From: Pirellulales bacterium
GTDB taxonomy: Bacteria > Planctomycetota > Planctomycetia > Pirellulales > DATAWG01
Reading direction: 5' to 3'
DNA: 64,000 bases
Assembly (NCBI GenBank): GCA_036267355.1
Contig: DATAWG010000073.1
Coordinates: 1-64,000, forward strand
A program made the translations under genes and the position numbers. Shown here piece by piece: positions 25,479-34,428 of this stretch; position 1 is the first letter of the stretch, and the number at the start of each line of letters is the position of its first letter. Below the pieces are notes generated by a model. It ran no database searches. It saw only the letters and a list, made by a program, of their open reading frames with translations, and was not told where the DNA came from.

Positions 25479-26894
25479 GTGGATTCGACGCCGCGTTCGC
25501 CGACGGAGTTTTTGACGAACAATTCCGTTTCGCCCGCCCGCCGCCTGCTCGGAACGATCGGGATTCGTGTTGTTGCACGATTGATCGCTCTGGTGGCGAT
25601 CGGAATCAGCGGCTATTTACTGTGGGCCTCGCTTGCGCGGTCAGGCCATGTCGCTGGATGTGGCGACGATAGTGGAGCGGGTTGCGGCAGCGTGCTGCTC
25701 AGCCGATGGTCGACTTGGTTCGGGTTGCCCGTCGGCCTGCCGGCGATCGTAACCTATGGATGCGTGTTCGGGCTGTTGCTCCGCATCGGGTCGGGTCGTC
25801 CCCAGCGAATTCGGCGCGGCGATTGGATGTGTTTGCTCCCGCTGGCCACGCTCATCGCCGGGGCAAGCCTTTGGTTCATGGGCCTGCAACTCTTCGCTCT
25901 GAAAAGCATGTGCCCTTATTGCATCGGGTTGCACGTCTGTGGGCTGGCATTGGCCGCGATTTTGTTCTGGAATTTGCCGATTGCTTGGCCGCCGGCGGAC
26001 GTGTCCGGTCGCCGCGTGCCATCAAGTTTCAATAGCGGCATCGGCTTAATTCTGGTCGGCCTTGTCGGCATGGGCATTCTCATCGGCGGACAGATTGCCA
26101 TCAGCCCGCCAGAGCGAGGATTTGAAGTCCACGCGACTCCAGCGGCGCCGGTCTCGAAATCGTTCGTCGCGGAGAGTTTTGAGAGCCGATGCACAGGCAA
26201 TGCCGTTGCTTCGGCTGCGGCAACGAACCCGCCGCAGTCGCTTGATAAGCAGCCGTCTTCTACCGCACTGGCCGAGGCCGATCCGTGGGCAAGACCTGGT
26301 CCGCATCGGCGGCTCGCGCTCGTCGGGGGAAAGGTGGTGGTCGACGTCGACGAGGTGCCGACGATCGGCGACCCGCGAGCGGAATGGGTGATTGCCGAAA
26401 TGTTCGACTACACCTGTCCCGAGTGCCGGAGTTTGCATCATCGAACGCACGAGGCGCTTGCCCGATACGGTGGCCGGCTGACGCTGGCATTGTTGCCGAC
26501 GCCCATCAATGCGGATTGCAATAAGTATGTCGCCGTCACCAAAACGCCGCACGAACATGCCTGCGAGTACGCACGCTTGGCGCTCGCGGTTTGGAACGCG
26601 CGACCCTCTTCGTTCATGGCCTACCACAATTGGCTAATGGAACCGGTCGAGCCACCGGCGCTGGCGGTCGCTCGGTCTCGGGCAGCCGAATTGTTGGGGC
26701 AGAAATCGCTCGATGAGACGCTTGCCGGCGACCGAGTCGCACGGCAGCTTGCCGACGACACTCGGATCTATCACCTGCTGGACGCGGGAGCCGTTCCGAA
26801 ATTACTGCTGCCGGGCCATGTGCTCGTTGGCTCTCCGGCGAGCACGGACAAGCTTTGCGAATCGCTTGAAGCGTATCACGGAGTAGCGCGGTAA
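25479..26894 (+). CDS. VKOR-DsbA fusion: membrane disulfide-generating oxidoreductase
   Basis: 471 residues, GTG start. Residues 30-205 form the vitamin K epoxide reductase (VKOR) four-to-five helix domain with all four functional cysteines: loop pair Cys61 and Cys69 (AGCGDDSGAGCGSVLLS) and the quinone-site pair Cys145-Cys148 (MCPYC). A low-complexity linker (210-270) leads to a periplasmic DsbA-like thioredoxin fold with active site Cys313-Pro-Glu-Cys316 (YTCPECRSLHH) and a cis-proline stretch AVPKLLLPG near the C-terminus. The VKOR part would reoxidise the thioredoxin part and pass electrons to quinone, so one protein could both make and transfer disulfides. Exported cytochrome and enzyme genes around it are plausible clients. 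A few additional cysteines lie in the linker and thioredoxin parts. Confidence 0.92.
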   Translation: MDSTPRSPTEFLTNNSVSPARRLLGTIGIRVVARLIALVAIGISGYLLWASLARSGHVAGCGDDSGAGCGSVLLSRWSTWFGLPVGLPAIVTYGCVFGLLLRIGSGRPQRIRRGDWMCLLPLATLIAGASLWFMGLQLFALKSMCPYCIGLHVCGLALAAILFWNLPIAWPPADVSGRRVPSSFNSGIGLILVGLVGMGILIGGQIAISPPERGFEVHATPAAPVSKSFVAESFESRCTGNAVASAAATNPPQSLDKQPSSTALAEADPWARPGPHRRLALVGGKVVVDVDEVPTIGDPRAEWVIAEMFDYTCPECRSLHHRTHEALARYGGRLTLALLPTPINADCNKYVAVTKTPHEHACEYARLALAVWNARPSSFMAYHNWLMEPVEPPALAVARSRAAELLGQKSLDETLAGDRVARQLADDTRIYHLLDAGAVPKLLLPGHVLVGSPASTDKLCESLEAYHGVAR

Positions 26895-26911
26895 CGTCGC
26901 GCACAGGCTAG

Positions 26912-27490
26912 TGCTGCGTCACAGCAAAGATTTGGGATCGTGGTTCGGTTGTTGGGCGGCAAATCGTCGGGTGAATCGCTTTGGCCATCTCACAATTCCA
27001 GCGTCGACGCCACACTAGCCCGAAGCGTAAGCGAGGATGCGCTCCGTTGCGGGTCGGCCTCGCGAATGCATTAGTCCAATGTGCATGCGCCGTGCCGCCT
27101 GCAGTGAGACGATGCCGCCGTTGCGGCGCTCCCTCGCTAACGCTTCGGGTTAGTGTTGCGTGACCGCGACGATTTGGGATCGTGGGTCGGTAGTGAGGCG
27201 GCAAGCGTCGGGCGAATCGCTTTGACCATCCCAAAATCCAGCGTCGACGCAACACTAGCCCGAAGCGTAAGCGAGGATGCGCTCCGTTGCGGGCCGCCGT
27301 CACGAACGTATTGGTCCAATGTGCATTCGGCTGTGCCGCCTGCAGCGAGACGATGGCGCCGTTGCGGCGCTCCCTCGCTAACGCTTCGGGTTAGTGTTGC
27401 GCCAAAGTTTTGGGGTCGGTTGTTGGGCGGCAAATTGTCGGGCGAATCGCTTTAGCTATCCCAAATTCCTGCGTTGACGCCACACGAGTT
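26912..27490. repeat. 241-bp tandem repeat, two full copies and a partial third
   Basis: Units begin at 26912, 27153 and 27394 (gtgctgcgt/gtgttgcgt/gtgttgcgc), an exact 241-bp period. Each full unit carries a unique half (ttgggatcg...gcgtcgacgc) and a ~150-bp palindromic half flanked by family A arms, cactagcccgaagcgtaagc and its inverse gcttcgggTTAGTGTTGCG. The same unit appears in opposite orientation, in about one and a half copies, at 50341-50725. Reading frames across it, such as those containing 'LTRSVSEG', are products of the repeat. The gap 26895-27541 contains no other gene. Confidence 0.9.
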
Positions 27491-27541
27491 TGTTTGTTTG
27501 ATCGAGCCGAAGCACGATCGAGCCGGATGGTTTTGGGGAAA

Positions 27542-29374
27542 TCAGTTGCCTGCCGCTGCTTCCACCTGTCGCAAATTGTCGACAGCGGGGCGGTAGTCGG
27601 GGGCGACCGCGACGGCCTGCTTAAAACAACGCAGTGCTTCGCCGCGATTGTCTTGCCGGAAGCGCACGATGCCCAAATTGTTGAGAACTACCGCGTCCCG
27701 CGGGTGTAGTTTCAACGAACGCTCGAGCAGCTCGGCCGCTTGGTCGAGATTCCCGTTTTGCATGTGCCAAAGGCCGAGCTCCGACACGGCCAAATAGTAG
27801 TTCGGATCGGCATGGATCGCTTTTTCGAATTCGAGCCGAGCGATCGCGGGCTTGCTGAGCGTCGCTTCGAAGCGACCCAAGTAGTAGTGGGCCTCGGCGT
27901 TGCCAGGATCGAGCTCGACGGCTCGCCGCAGAGATTCGATGCCCTCGTTCACATGGCCGGTGACCGCGAGATCTTTGCCTAATTCCACATGCGTCACGAC
28001 ATCGTCGGGATGAAGCGTGAGCGTGAATTGGTACGATTTGATCATTCCCAGGATGTCGTGCCGGCGAAAATCGACGAGGAATTCGTTGGCCGCAGCGGCG
28101 CTCTGCGGTAGCACATCCACATTGACTTGCGCCATCTCGTCGTCGGTGTGATAGCCAAATTGGACGCGGCGGGGAGGGTTGAATGGATTGCGAACGTTTT
28201 CCGCCGAGTTGTCGTAGCGGATGCGCATTGCCACGGTCGTTCCGCGCGGCAGCAAGACCGGGGGCGACAAGCGGTATGCATTCTGCCAGTTGAAATCCCA
28301 GCGAGGAATCCGCAGCAGCGTCTTTTTAGTTCCACCCGGAAAAATCGCCCACACGTCTACGGTCTTGCCCAACAAGTGGCAGTGCGGATACAACCCCAAC
28401 AGTTGCACGTCTTGCGGAATCTGATAGGAATCCGCGGCTTCGAAATCTTGAGACCCGGCGGGAATGTCGATCGATTCCGAGTGGAGTAGAAAGTCGACGG
28501 GAAATTTGCTCGGCGGAGTGTCGGTGAAATAAAAGCCGATGCTGATTCGGACGGGCTCGGGCTTGCCGCTCGGAAGCATATGCGCTTCCACCACCAAGTC
28601 GGTTCCCGGCTCGATCCGCCATGCCATGGCAGGGTCGTCGGCAAATGGGATTTTGCCCGGCAGCCAGTTCACAAAATGCCCCGGCGGATTGCGTTCTTCC
28701 GGATAGGTCGTCATGCCGTCTATGGCGTTATCCGGATTCTTGGCCGCGAGGGCTCGGATCTTGCCCGTCGTGTCGATATGCACCACCGCATGATGGACGA
28801 CCTTCGGATTGCTCGGGCGGATGTCCACCGCCCGGACGTAACGGGCCGACGCCAGCGGCACCGGAATCACGAATTTCCGCCAGACGTCCGTCCCCTCGGG
28901 CTGCAACATGTAGGCGTGCGGCATTTCCACGACCAGGTCGGGCTTGCCCCGCAGCGGTCCTTGGGGCGCCGGCGGCAAATCGACCGCATTCCCCTCCAAG
29001 GACCCCGCTGCCACCCAGTCGTGAATCTTCGCGATTTGCTGAGTGTTCAGGCTGCAATCGCCGGAGAACGTGTAATCGCCGCCGCGCGGAAGCCAGGGGG
29101 GCATGAAATGACTTTTCGTCACTTGCGCAATTTGTGGCCCGCGATTCCTCACTTCCGCATACGTGAGCAGCGGAAACGGCGCGGATCCATCGTTATTATG
29201 GCAAGCTGCGCAGTGGTTGAAGACAATCGGCGCAATGTCGCGATCGAACGTCGGCTGAGCGTCGGTGACACCGGTGGTTGTGCCGCGGCCGCAACCGGCT
29301 AGCGCTAGCACCTGCAAAACCACCAACAGGAAGCCTGAAGCCCGAACAGCGCTACGAACGAGAATTCGCATCAT
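27542..29374 (-). CDS. Lipoprotein with cytochrome c, copper-monooxygenase-like and TPR domains
   Basis: About 610 residues. The start at 29374 or 29371 (ATGATG) overlaps the stop codon of the upstream redoxin gene, so translation is coupled. It begins with a lipoprotein signal (VLALAGCG). A cytochrome-like segment follows with the heme site HCAACH (FDRDIAPIVFNHCAACHNND). The middle third resembles copper type II ascorbate-dependent monooxygenases: histidine sets in VVHHAVVHID and LYPHCHLLG and a Met-containing strand. Residues after about 470 form four TPR repeats (for example VELGKDLAVTGHVNEGIESL). The combination is common in planctomycetes next to a redoxin gene. The substrate is unknown; a peptide or small phenolic substrate is only a guess. 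Confidence 0.85.
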   Translation of the reverse strand: MMRILVRSAVRASGFLLVVLQVLALAGCGRGTTTGVTDAQPTFDRDIAPIVFNHCAACHNNDGSAPFPLLTYAEVRNRGPQIAQVTKSHFMPPWLPRGGDYTFSGDCSLNTQQIAKIHDWVAAGSLEGNAVDLPPAPQGPLRGKPDLVVEMPHAYMLQPEGTDVWRKFVIPVPLASARYVRAVDIRPSNPKVVHHAVVHIDTTGKIRALAAKNPDNAIDGMTTYPEERNPPGHFVNWLPGKIPFADDPAMAWRIEPGTDLVVEAHMLPSGKPEPVRISIGFYFTDTPPSKFPVDFLLHSESIDIPAGSQDFEAADSYQIPQDVQLLGLYPHCHLLGKTVDVWAIFPGGTKKTLLRIPRWDFNWQNAYRLSPPVLLPRGTTVAMRIRYDNSAENVRNPFNPPRRVQFGYHTDDEMAQVNVDVLPQSAAAANEFLVDFRRHDILGMIKSYQFTLTLHPDDVVTHVELGKDLAVTGHVNEGIESLRRAVELDPGNAEAHYYLGRFEATLSKPAIARLEFEKAIHADPNYYLAVSELGLWHMQNGNLDQAAELLERSLKLHPRDAVVLNNLGIVRFRQDNRGEALRCFKQAVAVAPDYRPAVDNLRQVEAAAGN

Positions 29375-30009
29375 GGCGCGTCGGCAATCGTACACCCCAC
29401 GGCCCGAGTGGTGACCAGCCCGTTCGACTTGTGGTCGATTGCGGTTTGAATGGCTTGCTCGAGGTCGTGCGTCGTCGCCTCGCGGCGCGCAACGCCAAAG
29501 TCGACAAACCGATCGTCGATCCGCCCGCGGTAGACCATTGACTGGCGATCGCCGAGGAACACGGCGGCCTCGGGCGTCGTGTGGATTCCGCAGCGGTGCA
29601 CCAACGCATGGTGCGGATCGCGAACAGCCTCGAGCGGCAAATCGAATGCGGTCAAATTATCCCGAACCGCCTTGGCCGTATCGCCGGCATCAGGATAGAC
29701 GAGCCGAAACACGACCCCCTGTCCGTGAAACTTCTCCCACAGCCGGCGATATTCCGGAGCGTAGCGATTCGAGATCGGGCAATCGCTGCGCGTGAAAATA
29801 AACACATAGGCCACGGCACGCTCGTTCGGCATCGGCTCCGCCGCGCGGCCGTCTAAATCCTCGATCGATCCCGCATCACCGGCCGATAGCGCGCCGACCA
29901 TGCTGGACCCCAGCGAAGGGGGGCCGCTTTTCTGGCATCCGGCAAACAGTACCGCGCCGCCCACGACGCAAAGAGTCGGCCAACCCCGAAATGAAATTAT
30001 TTCTCGCAT
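29371..30009 (-). CDS. Redoxin/TlpA-like thioredoxin-fold lipoprotein
   Basis: 212 residues with a lipoprotein signal ending VLFAGC (Cys25). The thioredoxin-like body has FIFTRSDCPISNRYAPEYRR, an active-site region with a single cysteine (DCPIS) instead of CxxC, followed by the helix and 'GIHTTPEAAVFLGDR' with the expected cis-proline. This matches redoxin (AhpC/TSA-like) family members. Its stop overlaps the start of the downstream cytochrome/monooxygenase/TPR lipoprotein by four bases, so the two products are made together and probably act together at the outer face of the inner membrane or the outer membrane. The single-cysteine active site argues for a peroxiredoxin-like or carrier role rather than a disulfide reductase. 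Confidence 0.85.
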   Translation of the reverse strand: MREIISFRGWPTLCVVGGAVLFAGCQKSGPPSLGSSMVGALSAGDAGSIEDLDGRAAEPMPNERAVAYVFIFTRSDCPISNRYAPEYRRLWEKFHGQGVVFRLVYPDAGDTAKAVRDNLTAFDLPLEAVRDPHHALVHRCGIHTTPEAAVFLGDRQSMVYRGRIDDRFVDFGVARREATTHDLEQAIQTAIDHKSNGLVTTRAVGCTIADAP

Positions 30010-30567
30010 AAAAAATTCCGCTGGCCAAAGCCAAGCGCCTCGCTACGCGTGGCCTCATCTTCGAGAAAAGAATCGGCTAGCCCCATTTTACCCCTAATGA
30101 TCGGGCGCTTCAATCAACAACGAATTCGCGCGGTCGGCTTGCGACTCTCAAAAATGCTACGGGCCGGAGGCGGTTGATCGCGCCGTTGTCGGGACAACGA
30201 AAATTTTCGGTCGAACTGTCGGGTGGCCTGGACATTGCCGCGGAAGGCTTGGCCGTTGTCGGGCTTCCCGTGTTTAGGCCGCATATTGCCATTTGCATGT
30301 CGCACAGCGAGCGTTCGATGCGGCGGCGGACGCCGGATTGAAGTTGCCGGCTCGCGGGGGCCGCGGGCGTTCTCAACCGTTATCGGTTTGTCGCCATCGC
30401 ATCGCCCATCGCCAGCGGCCAAGGGAAAGTCGCGGCATTTCAATACCGGCACTTGCAATCGCGCAATCCGCAATGCAAGATCGATTGCAGGATTTCTCGG
30501 GCGCCGTTATGCTTCGCTCGCCCGGTCCCTCGCTCGATTTCCGCCGCTTTTTTCCAAGGGTAGTCTG
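30010..30567. other. Divergent intergenic region, no gene seen
   Basis: 558 bp between the redoxin gene (minus) and the third esterase (plus). Promoters for both are expected here. No recognisable gene, repeat-family copy or RNA structure was found. A purine stretch (aaggg) about 9 bases upstream of 30568 may be its ribosome site. Confidence 0.4.
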
Positions 30568-31971
30568 ATGCTTCGCCGATCCGCTTTGCCCGTTTGCGCG
30601 CTAACGCTAGCACTGTTCGTTTGTTTAGATTCCGCTTCCGCCGAGGTCAGGCTGCCGGCCGTGATCGGAAGCAACATGGTTTTGCAGCGCGGCGTGAGCT
30701 TGCCGATCTGGGGCTGGGCGGAAAAGGGGGAGGCCGTGACGGTTTCCATCGCTGGGCAAACCGTGTCCGCCAAGGCCGGCGACGACGGCCGTTGGGAAGT
30801 GACGCTCGCCAAGCTCGACGCCACTGCCGAGGGCAAATCGCTGGAAATGACCATCAAGGGGAGTTCCGGCGATGAGATCACGCTGGAGGATGTGCTGGTC
30901 GGCGAAGTCTGGATCTGCTCCGGCCAGTCGAATATGGAGATGGGCGTCGGGGCGGCCAAGAACGGCAAAGCGGAAATCGCCGCCGCAAATTATCCGGGAA
31001 TCCGGCTCTTTTGGGTTCCAAAGGAACGAGCCCGGCAGCCTGCCTCGGACGTCGCCGCATCGTGGGATGTTTGCAGCCCGAAAACATTGGGGGCCGGCGC
31101 ATGGGGCGGGTTTTCCGCCGCGAGCTATTTCTTCGGCCGCGATTTGCACAAGGATTTGCGGGTGCCCGTGGGCTTGATCTTCGCCGCGTGGAGCGGAACT
31201 CCGGCCGAGGAATGGACCAGCCGGAAGGCACTGTCGGCGGAGCCGACTCTCAAGGGCATGGTCGGCGAGTATGAAGTGTCGTCGCTCTACAACGGCATGA
31301 TCGCTCCGCTGATTCCCTTCGCCATCCGCGGCGCGATTTGGTACCAGGGGGAAGCGAACGTCGGCCGCGGCACGCAATATCAAGTGTTGCTGCCCACGTT
31401 GATACGCAACTGGCGGACCGATTGGGGCCAGGGGGATTTTCCGTTCGGCATGGTGCAGATCGCCCCCTTCTTTTATGGCGGCGACGGAACCGCCGAAGCC
31501 GAACTGTGGGAAGCCCAATTGAAGACCGTCCAAACCGTTCCCAACACGGGCATCGCGCTGACGATGGACATCGGCGATTTGGACGAAATCCATCCCAAAG
31601 ACAAACAAGACGTTGGCCGGCGGTTGGCGTTGTGGGCGCTGGCGAAGGTTTACAATCGGCCGTTCGTTTATTCCGGACCGATCTACAAATCGATGGCGAT
31701 CGAAGGAGAGAAGATTCGCATCTCGTTCGATCACGTCGGCGGCGGCCTGATCTCACGCGACGGCAAGCCGCTCACCGAGTTCATGATCGCCGGCGCGGAT
31801 AAAAAGTTTCTGCCGGCCACTGCCGAGATCGACGGCCCGAGCGTGATCGTCATTAGCGACGCGGTGACCAATCCAGCGGCCGTCCGGTTTGCCTTTCGTG
31901 GCATCGCGCAGTCGAACCTCGCCAACAAAGAAGGCCTCCCAGCCGCGCCCTTCCGCACGGATACCAAATGA
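30568..31971 (+). CDS. Sialate O-acetylesterase (SGNH family), paralog 3
   Basis: 467 residues from the ATG at 30568, which starts a signal peptide (MLRRSALPVCALTLALFVCL then DSASA). The frame runs open far upstream without signal features. The layout matches paralog 1: beta-rich N-domain (EVRLPAVIGSNMVLQRGVSL), nucleophile Ser121 in WICSGQSNMEMGVG, AIWYQGEANVGRG, the His block DEIHPKDKQDVGRRLALWAL, and the C-terminal beta domain ending SNLANKEGLPAAPFRTD. It is closer in architecture to paralog 1 than to the long paralog 2. The gene is monocistronic as far as can be seen, and the protein is presumably exported to act on O-acetylated glycans. Confidence 0.92.
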   Translation: MLRRSALPVCALTLALFVCLDSASAEVRLPAVIGSNMVLQRGVSLPIWGWAEKGEAVTVSIAGQTVSAKAGDDGRWEVTLAKLDATAEGKSLEMTIKGSSGDEITLEDVLVGEVWICSGQSNMEMGVGAAKNGKAEIAAANYPGIRLFWVPKERARQPASDVAASWDVCSPKTLGAGAWGGFSAASYFFGRDLHKDLRVPVGLIFAAWSGTPAEEWTSRKALSAEPTLKGMVGEYEVSSLYNGMIAPLIPFAIRGAIWYQGEANVGRGTQYQVLLPTLIRNWRTDWGQGDFPFGMVQIAPFFYGGDGTAEAELWEAQLKTVQTVPNTGIALTMDIGDLDEIHPKDKQDVGRRLALWALAKVYNRPFVYSGPIYKSMAIEGEKIRISFDHVGGGLISRDGKPLTEFMIAGADKKFLPATAEIDGPSVIVISDAVTNPAAVRFAFRGIAQSNLANKEGLPAAPFRTDTK

Positions 31972-32097
31972 GATCGGATTAATCGCGCTGGCTTTTTTCG
32001 TCGAACTCTTCCCATCCACCGGGTGCGATGATTCCGGGAAGAATTGTGTCGAGGAATGCGGCCCGGTTCGAACGGCGAAGCTCTTCGATCTCTTTGG

Positions 32098-32361
32098 TCA
32101 GTCGGCAGCAATATAGGCTCTGGCGCCGCCACCGAAATAAACTCGGTCGGCGCTACAGAAGATCTGCGACGGATATTCTTTGCCGTCCCATTGCGTCTTG
32201 AACACCCAGCCGTCGACGTCGCCAATATGCTTCGGGCCGACGTATTCCAGTTTCGCCGAACCGAGACCCTATTTGGTCACGTCGGGATGTTCATGCACAG
32301 CGGCCGACAATGGCGGTTGTTTCGCACTCCGCAAAACAAGCACTGCCCGATACGGACCAAT
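32098..32361 (-). pseudogene. Decayed gene fragment with an in-frame TAG
   Basis: On the minus strand one frame reads protein-like sequence on both sides of a TAG at 32271-32269. Upstream is SAKQPPLSAAVHEHPDVTK. Downstream is GLGSAKLEYVGPKHIGDVDG, then GWVFKTQWDGKEYPSQIF and CSADRVYFGGGARAYIAAD, then TGA at 32100-32098. The downstream 56 codons have no ATG, GTG or TTG start and no ribosome site. I do not recognise the family. It reads like the C-terminus of a small exported protein that has lost its front and gained a nonsense codon. The rest of 31972-32651 has no other recognisable gene. Confidence 0.45.
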
Positions 32362-32651
32362 CTAATGAGCCGAGGTTAGCCGAGTCCGAACGACGGATGA
32401 AATCGCGGCTGCAATTCGATTTTGCAACGGTGAGCGTCGCGTGGCGGCGGTGCTAACTCGGGCGACCCGCGCTGAGCATGAAACGTGATTTTTGGCATCG
32501 GCGGTCCAAACCTCCGCGAGAGGAACGATCGGCGAGACTCGCGATTTTGCGATAGTTGCATTCGCCGCGGCCCGCTGGTTAAATAGAGTGGTCGATATCC
32601 CGCCCTGCATTCTTTATCCCACCTTCCTTCCCGCCTTTTGAGGAGCAACCG

Positions 32652-33539
32652 ATGTTTCGCCGTTTCCGATTGTTTTCCTTGTGTGTGGCCGGCGCCGCTT
32701 GTGTTGCGCTCGTCGGTTTAAGCCAAATGGCTTCGGCCGATGAAAGTTCGGCAACGAAGACCGCCCCGCATGCCTATCGAATCCTGATGGTCACTCAGAG
32801 CGCCGGCTATCGGCATAGCTCCGTGACCCGACATGACGACAAGCTCTCGGTCGCCGAACGAACCGTGACCGATCTGGGCATATCGAGCAATCTGTTCCGC
32901 GTCGATTGCACGCAAGACGCCGCCAAGGAGATGACGCCGAAAAAACTGGCCAACTACGACATCGTCTTCTTCTATACCACCGGTGACCTTAAGATTCCCA
33001 AAGAAAACCTGGACTATTTCCTCAACGACTGGCTCAAGCAACGCGGCCACGGGTTCATAGGCACCCACTCGGCCAGCGACACGTATCACAACTACCGCCC
33101 GTATCTCGAAATGCTCGGCGGCGAATTCCAAGAGCACCCCTGGGGGAACGGTTCGAAGGTGTGGATCAAGGTGCATGACAAGAATTTCCCCGCCATGAAG
33201 CCGTGGGGCGATGAATTCGAAATTGCCGACGAAATCTATCACTTCAAGAATTTCGAGGCCGATAAAGTTCATGTGCTCATGAGCATGGACATGGCCAAGA
33301 CCTCGAAGAAGAAACCCTATCACGAGCCGATCGCCTGGTGCCGCGACTGGGGCAAGGGCAAGGTGTTCTACATCAGCCTGGGCCACGACGAAAAAGTTTG
33401 GGCCAATCCGAAGTATCAAGAATGCCTGCTTGGCGCGATCAAATGGGAACTCAACCTCGAACCAGGCGACGCCACGCCGAACCCCGAACTTTCTAAGGCC
33501 GAGGACGAAAAGGCCAAAGCCGCCGCCGAGAAGAAATAG
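32652..33539 (+). CDS. ThuA domain protein, exported
   Basis: 295 residues. Signal peptide (MFRRFRLFSLCVAGAACVAL, cleavage near SQMASA). The ThuA fold, a class I glutamine-amidotransferase-like Rossmann domain, spans about residues 42-265, with YRILMVTQSAGYRHSS at the start, NYDIVFFYTTGDL, GHGFIGTHSASDTYHNYRPY, and the C-terminal GKGKVFYISLGHDEKVWANPK. It ends in a lysine/alanine-rich tail. ThuA proteins are linked to trehalose or other carbohydrate utilisation in rhizobia, but their reaction is unknown. In planctomycetes they are common secreted accessory proteins of sugar metabolism. An AGGAGC-type ribosome site (ttttgaggagcaaccg) precedes the ATG. Confidence 0.92.
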   Translation: MFRRFRLFSLCVAGAACVALVGLSQMASADESSATKTAPHAYRILMVTQSAGYRHSSVTRHDDKLSVAERTVTDLGISSNLFRVDCTQDAAKEMTPKKLANYDIVFFYTTGDLKIPKENLDYFLNDWLKQRGHGFIGTHSASDTYHNYRPYLEMLGGEFQEHPWGNGSKVWIKVHDKNFPAMKPWGDEFEIADEIYHFKNFEADKVHVLMSMDMAKTSKKKPYHEPIAWCRDWGKGKVFYISLGHDEKVWANPKYQECLLGAIKWELNLEPGDATPNPELSKAEDEKAKAAAEKK

Positions 33540-33728
33540 TTCGCCGGAGCGTGAGCTTGCAGCAAAGTTCCACGGACGCAATTACCGGCGGCTAGCGCTT
33601 CGCCGCTCACGAGGGCCATCCTCGTTTGAGCGGCAATGCCGCTATCCGCCGGTGACACCCCAATCACGCCGGGTAAGGGCCGTGCGGCGGAACCGGCGAT
33701 CGCTTATTTTTGCCCCTCACGATGCGAT

Positions 33729-34301
33729 ATGAATCGCGACGAAGCTTGGAACCTCGTCTGCCAATTCACCACCAGCGACAGCCTGCGCAAGCACATGCTG
33801 GCCGTCGAAGCGGCCATGCGGGCCTACGCTCGCAAGTTCGGCGAAGACGAGGAGCTTTGGGGCGTCGTCGGCTTGTTGCACGATTTCGACTACGAGCGCT
33901 GGCCCAATCCTCCGGACCATCCGCTGCGCGGCGCGGAAATTCTCGCCTCGCTCGGCTATCCGCCGGAAGTAATCTACGCCATCAAGTCGCACGCCGACTA
34001 TCTCACCGATTGCCCGAGAATTTCGCGCCTCGACAAGGCCTTGTATGCGTGCGATGAATTGGCGGGATTCTGCACTGCCGCCGCCAGGGTGCGGCCGGAA
34101 GGAATCCGCGGCATGCAGGCATCGAGCGTGCGCAAGAAGATGAAAGCGAAGGGATTCGCCGCCGCAGTCAATCGCGACGACATGACCCGCGGCGCCGCCG
34201 ATTTGGGCGTCGATTTCGACGAACACATCCAGTTCGTCATCGACGCAATGGCGGAAGTCGCCGACCCGCTTGGGCTATCCGGGGCCCCAGCCCCGCGCTA
34301 A
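33729..34301 (+). CDS. HD-domain phosphohydrolase
   Basis: 190 residues from the ATG at 33729, chosen because HD-family similarity starts right after it. The metal-binding set of the HD superfamily is visible: His22, His51-Asp52 in GLLHDFDYERW, His64 in DHPLRG, His88 in KSHADY, and Asp109 in ACDELAGF. The protein is small and cytosolic, resembling the HDIG hydrolases that cleave phosphate esters of nucleotides. The substrate cannot be told from sequence. The gene lies alone, convergent with the sheath-protein gene. Confidence 0.88.
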   Translation: MNRDEAWNLVCQFTTSDSLRKHMLAVEAAMRAYARKFGEDEELWGVVGLLHDFDYERWPNPPDHPLRGAEILASLGYPPEVIYAIKSHADYLTDCPRISRLDKALYACDELAGFCTAAARVRPEGIRGMQASSVRKKMKAKGFAAAVNRDDMTRGAADLGVDFDEHIQFVIDAMAEVADPLGLSGAPAPR

Positions 34302-34428
34302 CGGGGACCGAAAAGTGGGGCGCGGTTTCGCTAATCTTGACACGACGAGCGCAGAAACAGATTGATGAAGCATTTCGGCGCACTGTGCCGCGGTCCGGCC
34401 GCGGCACGATTGAGGCCTCGCATCGCGA

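Noticed and set aside
26908-27433. Short frames containing LTRSVSEG and PKRKRG peptides
   Set aside because: They are translations of the 241-bp repeat and occur in several frames and orientations.
26912-27490. CRISPR array
   Set aside because: The repeat period is 241 bp and whole units are repeated, with no short identical repeats separated by unique spacers and no cas genes.
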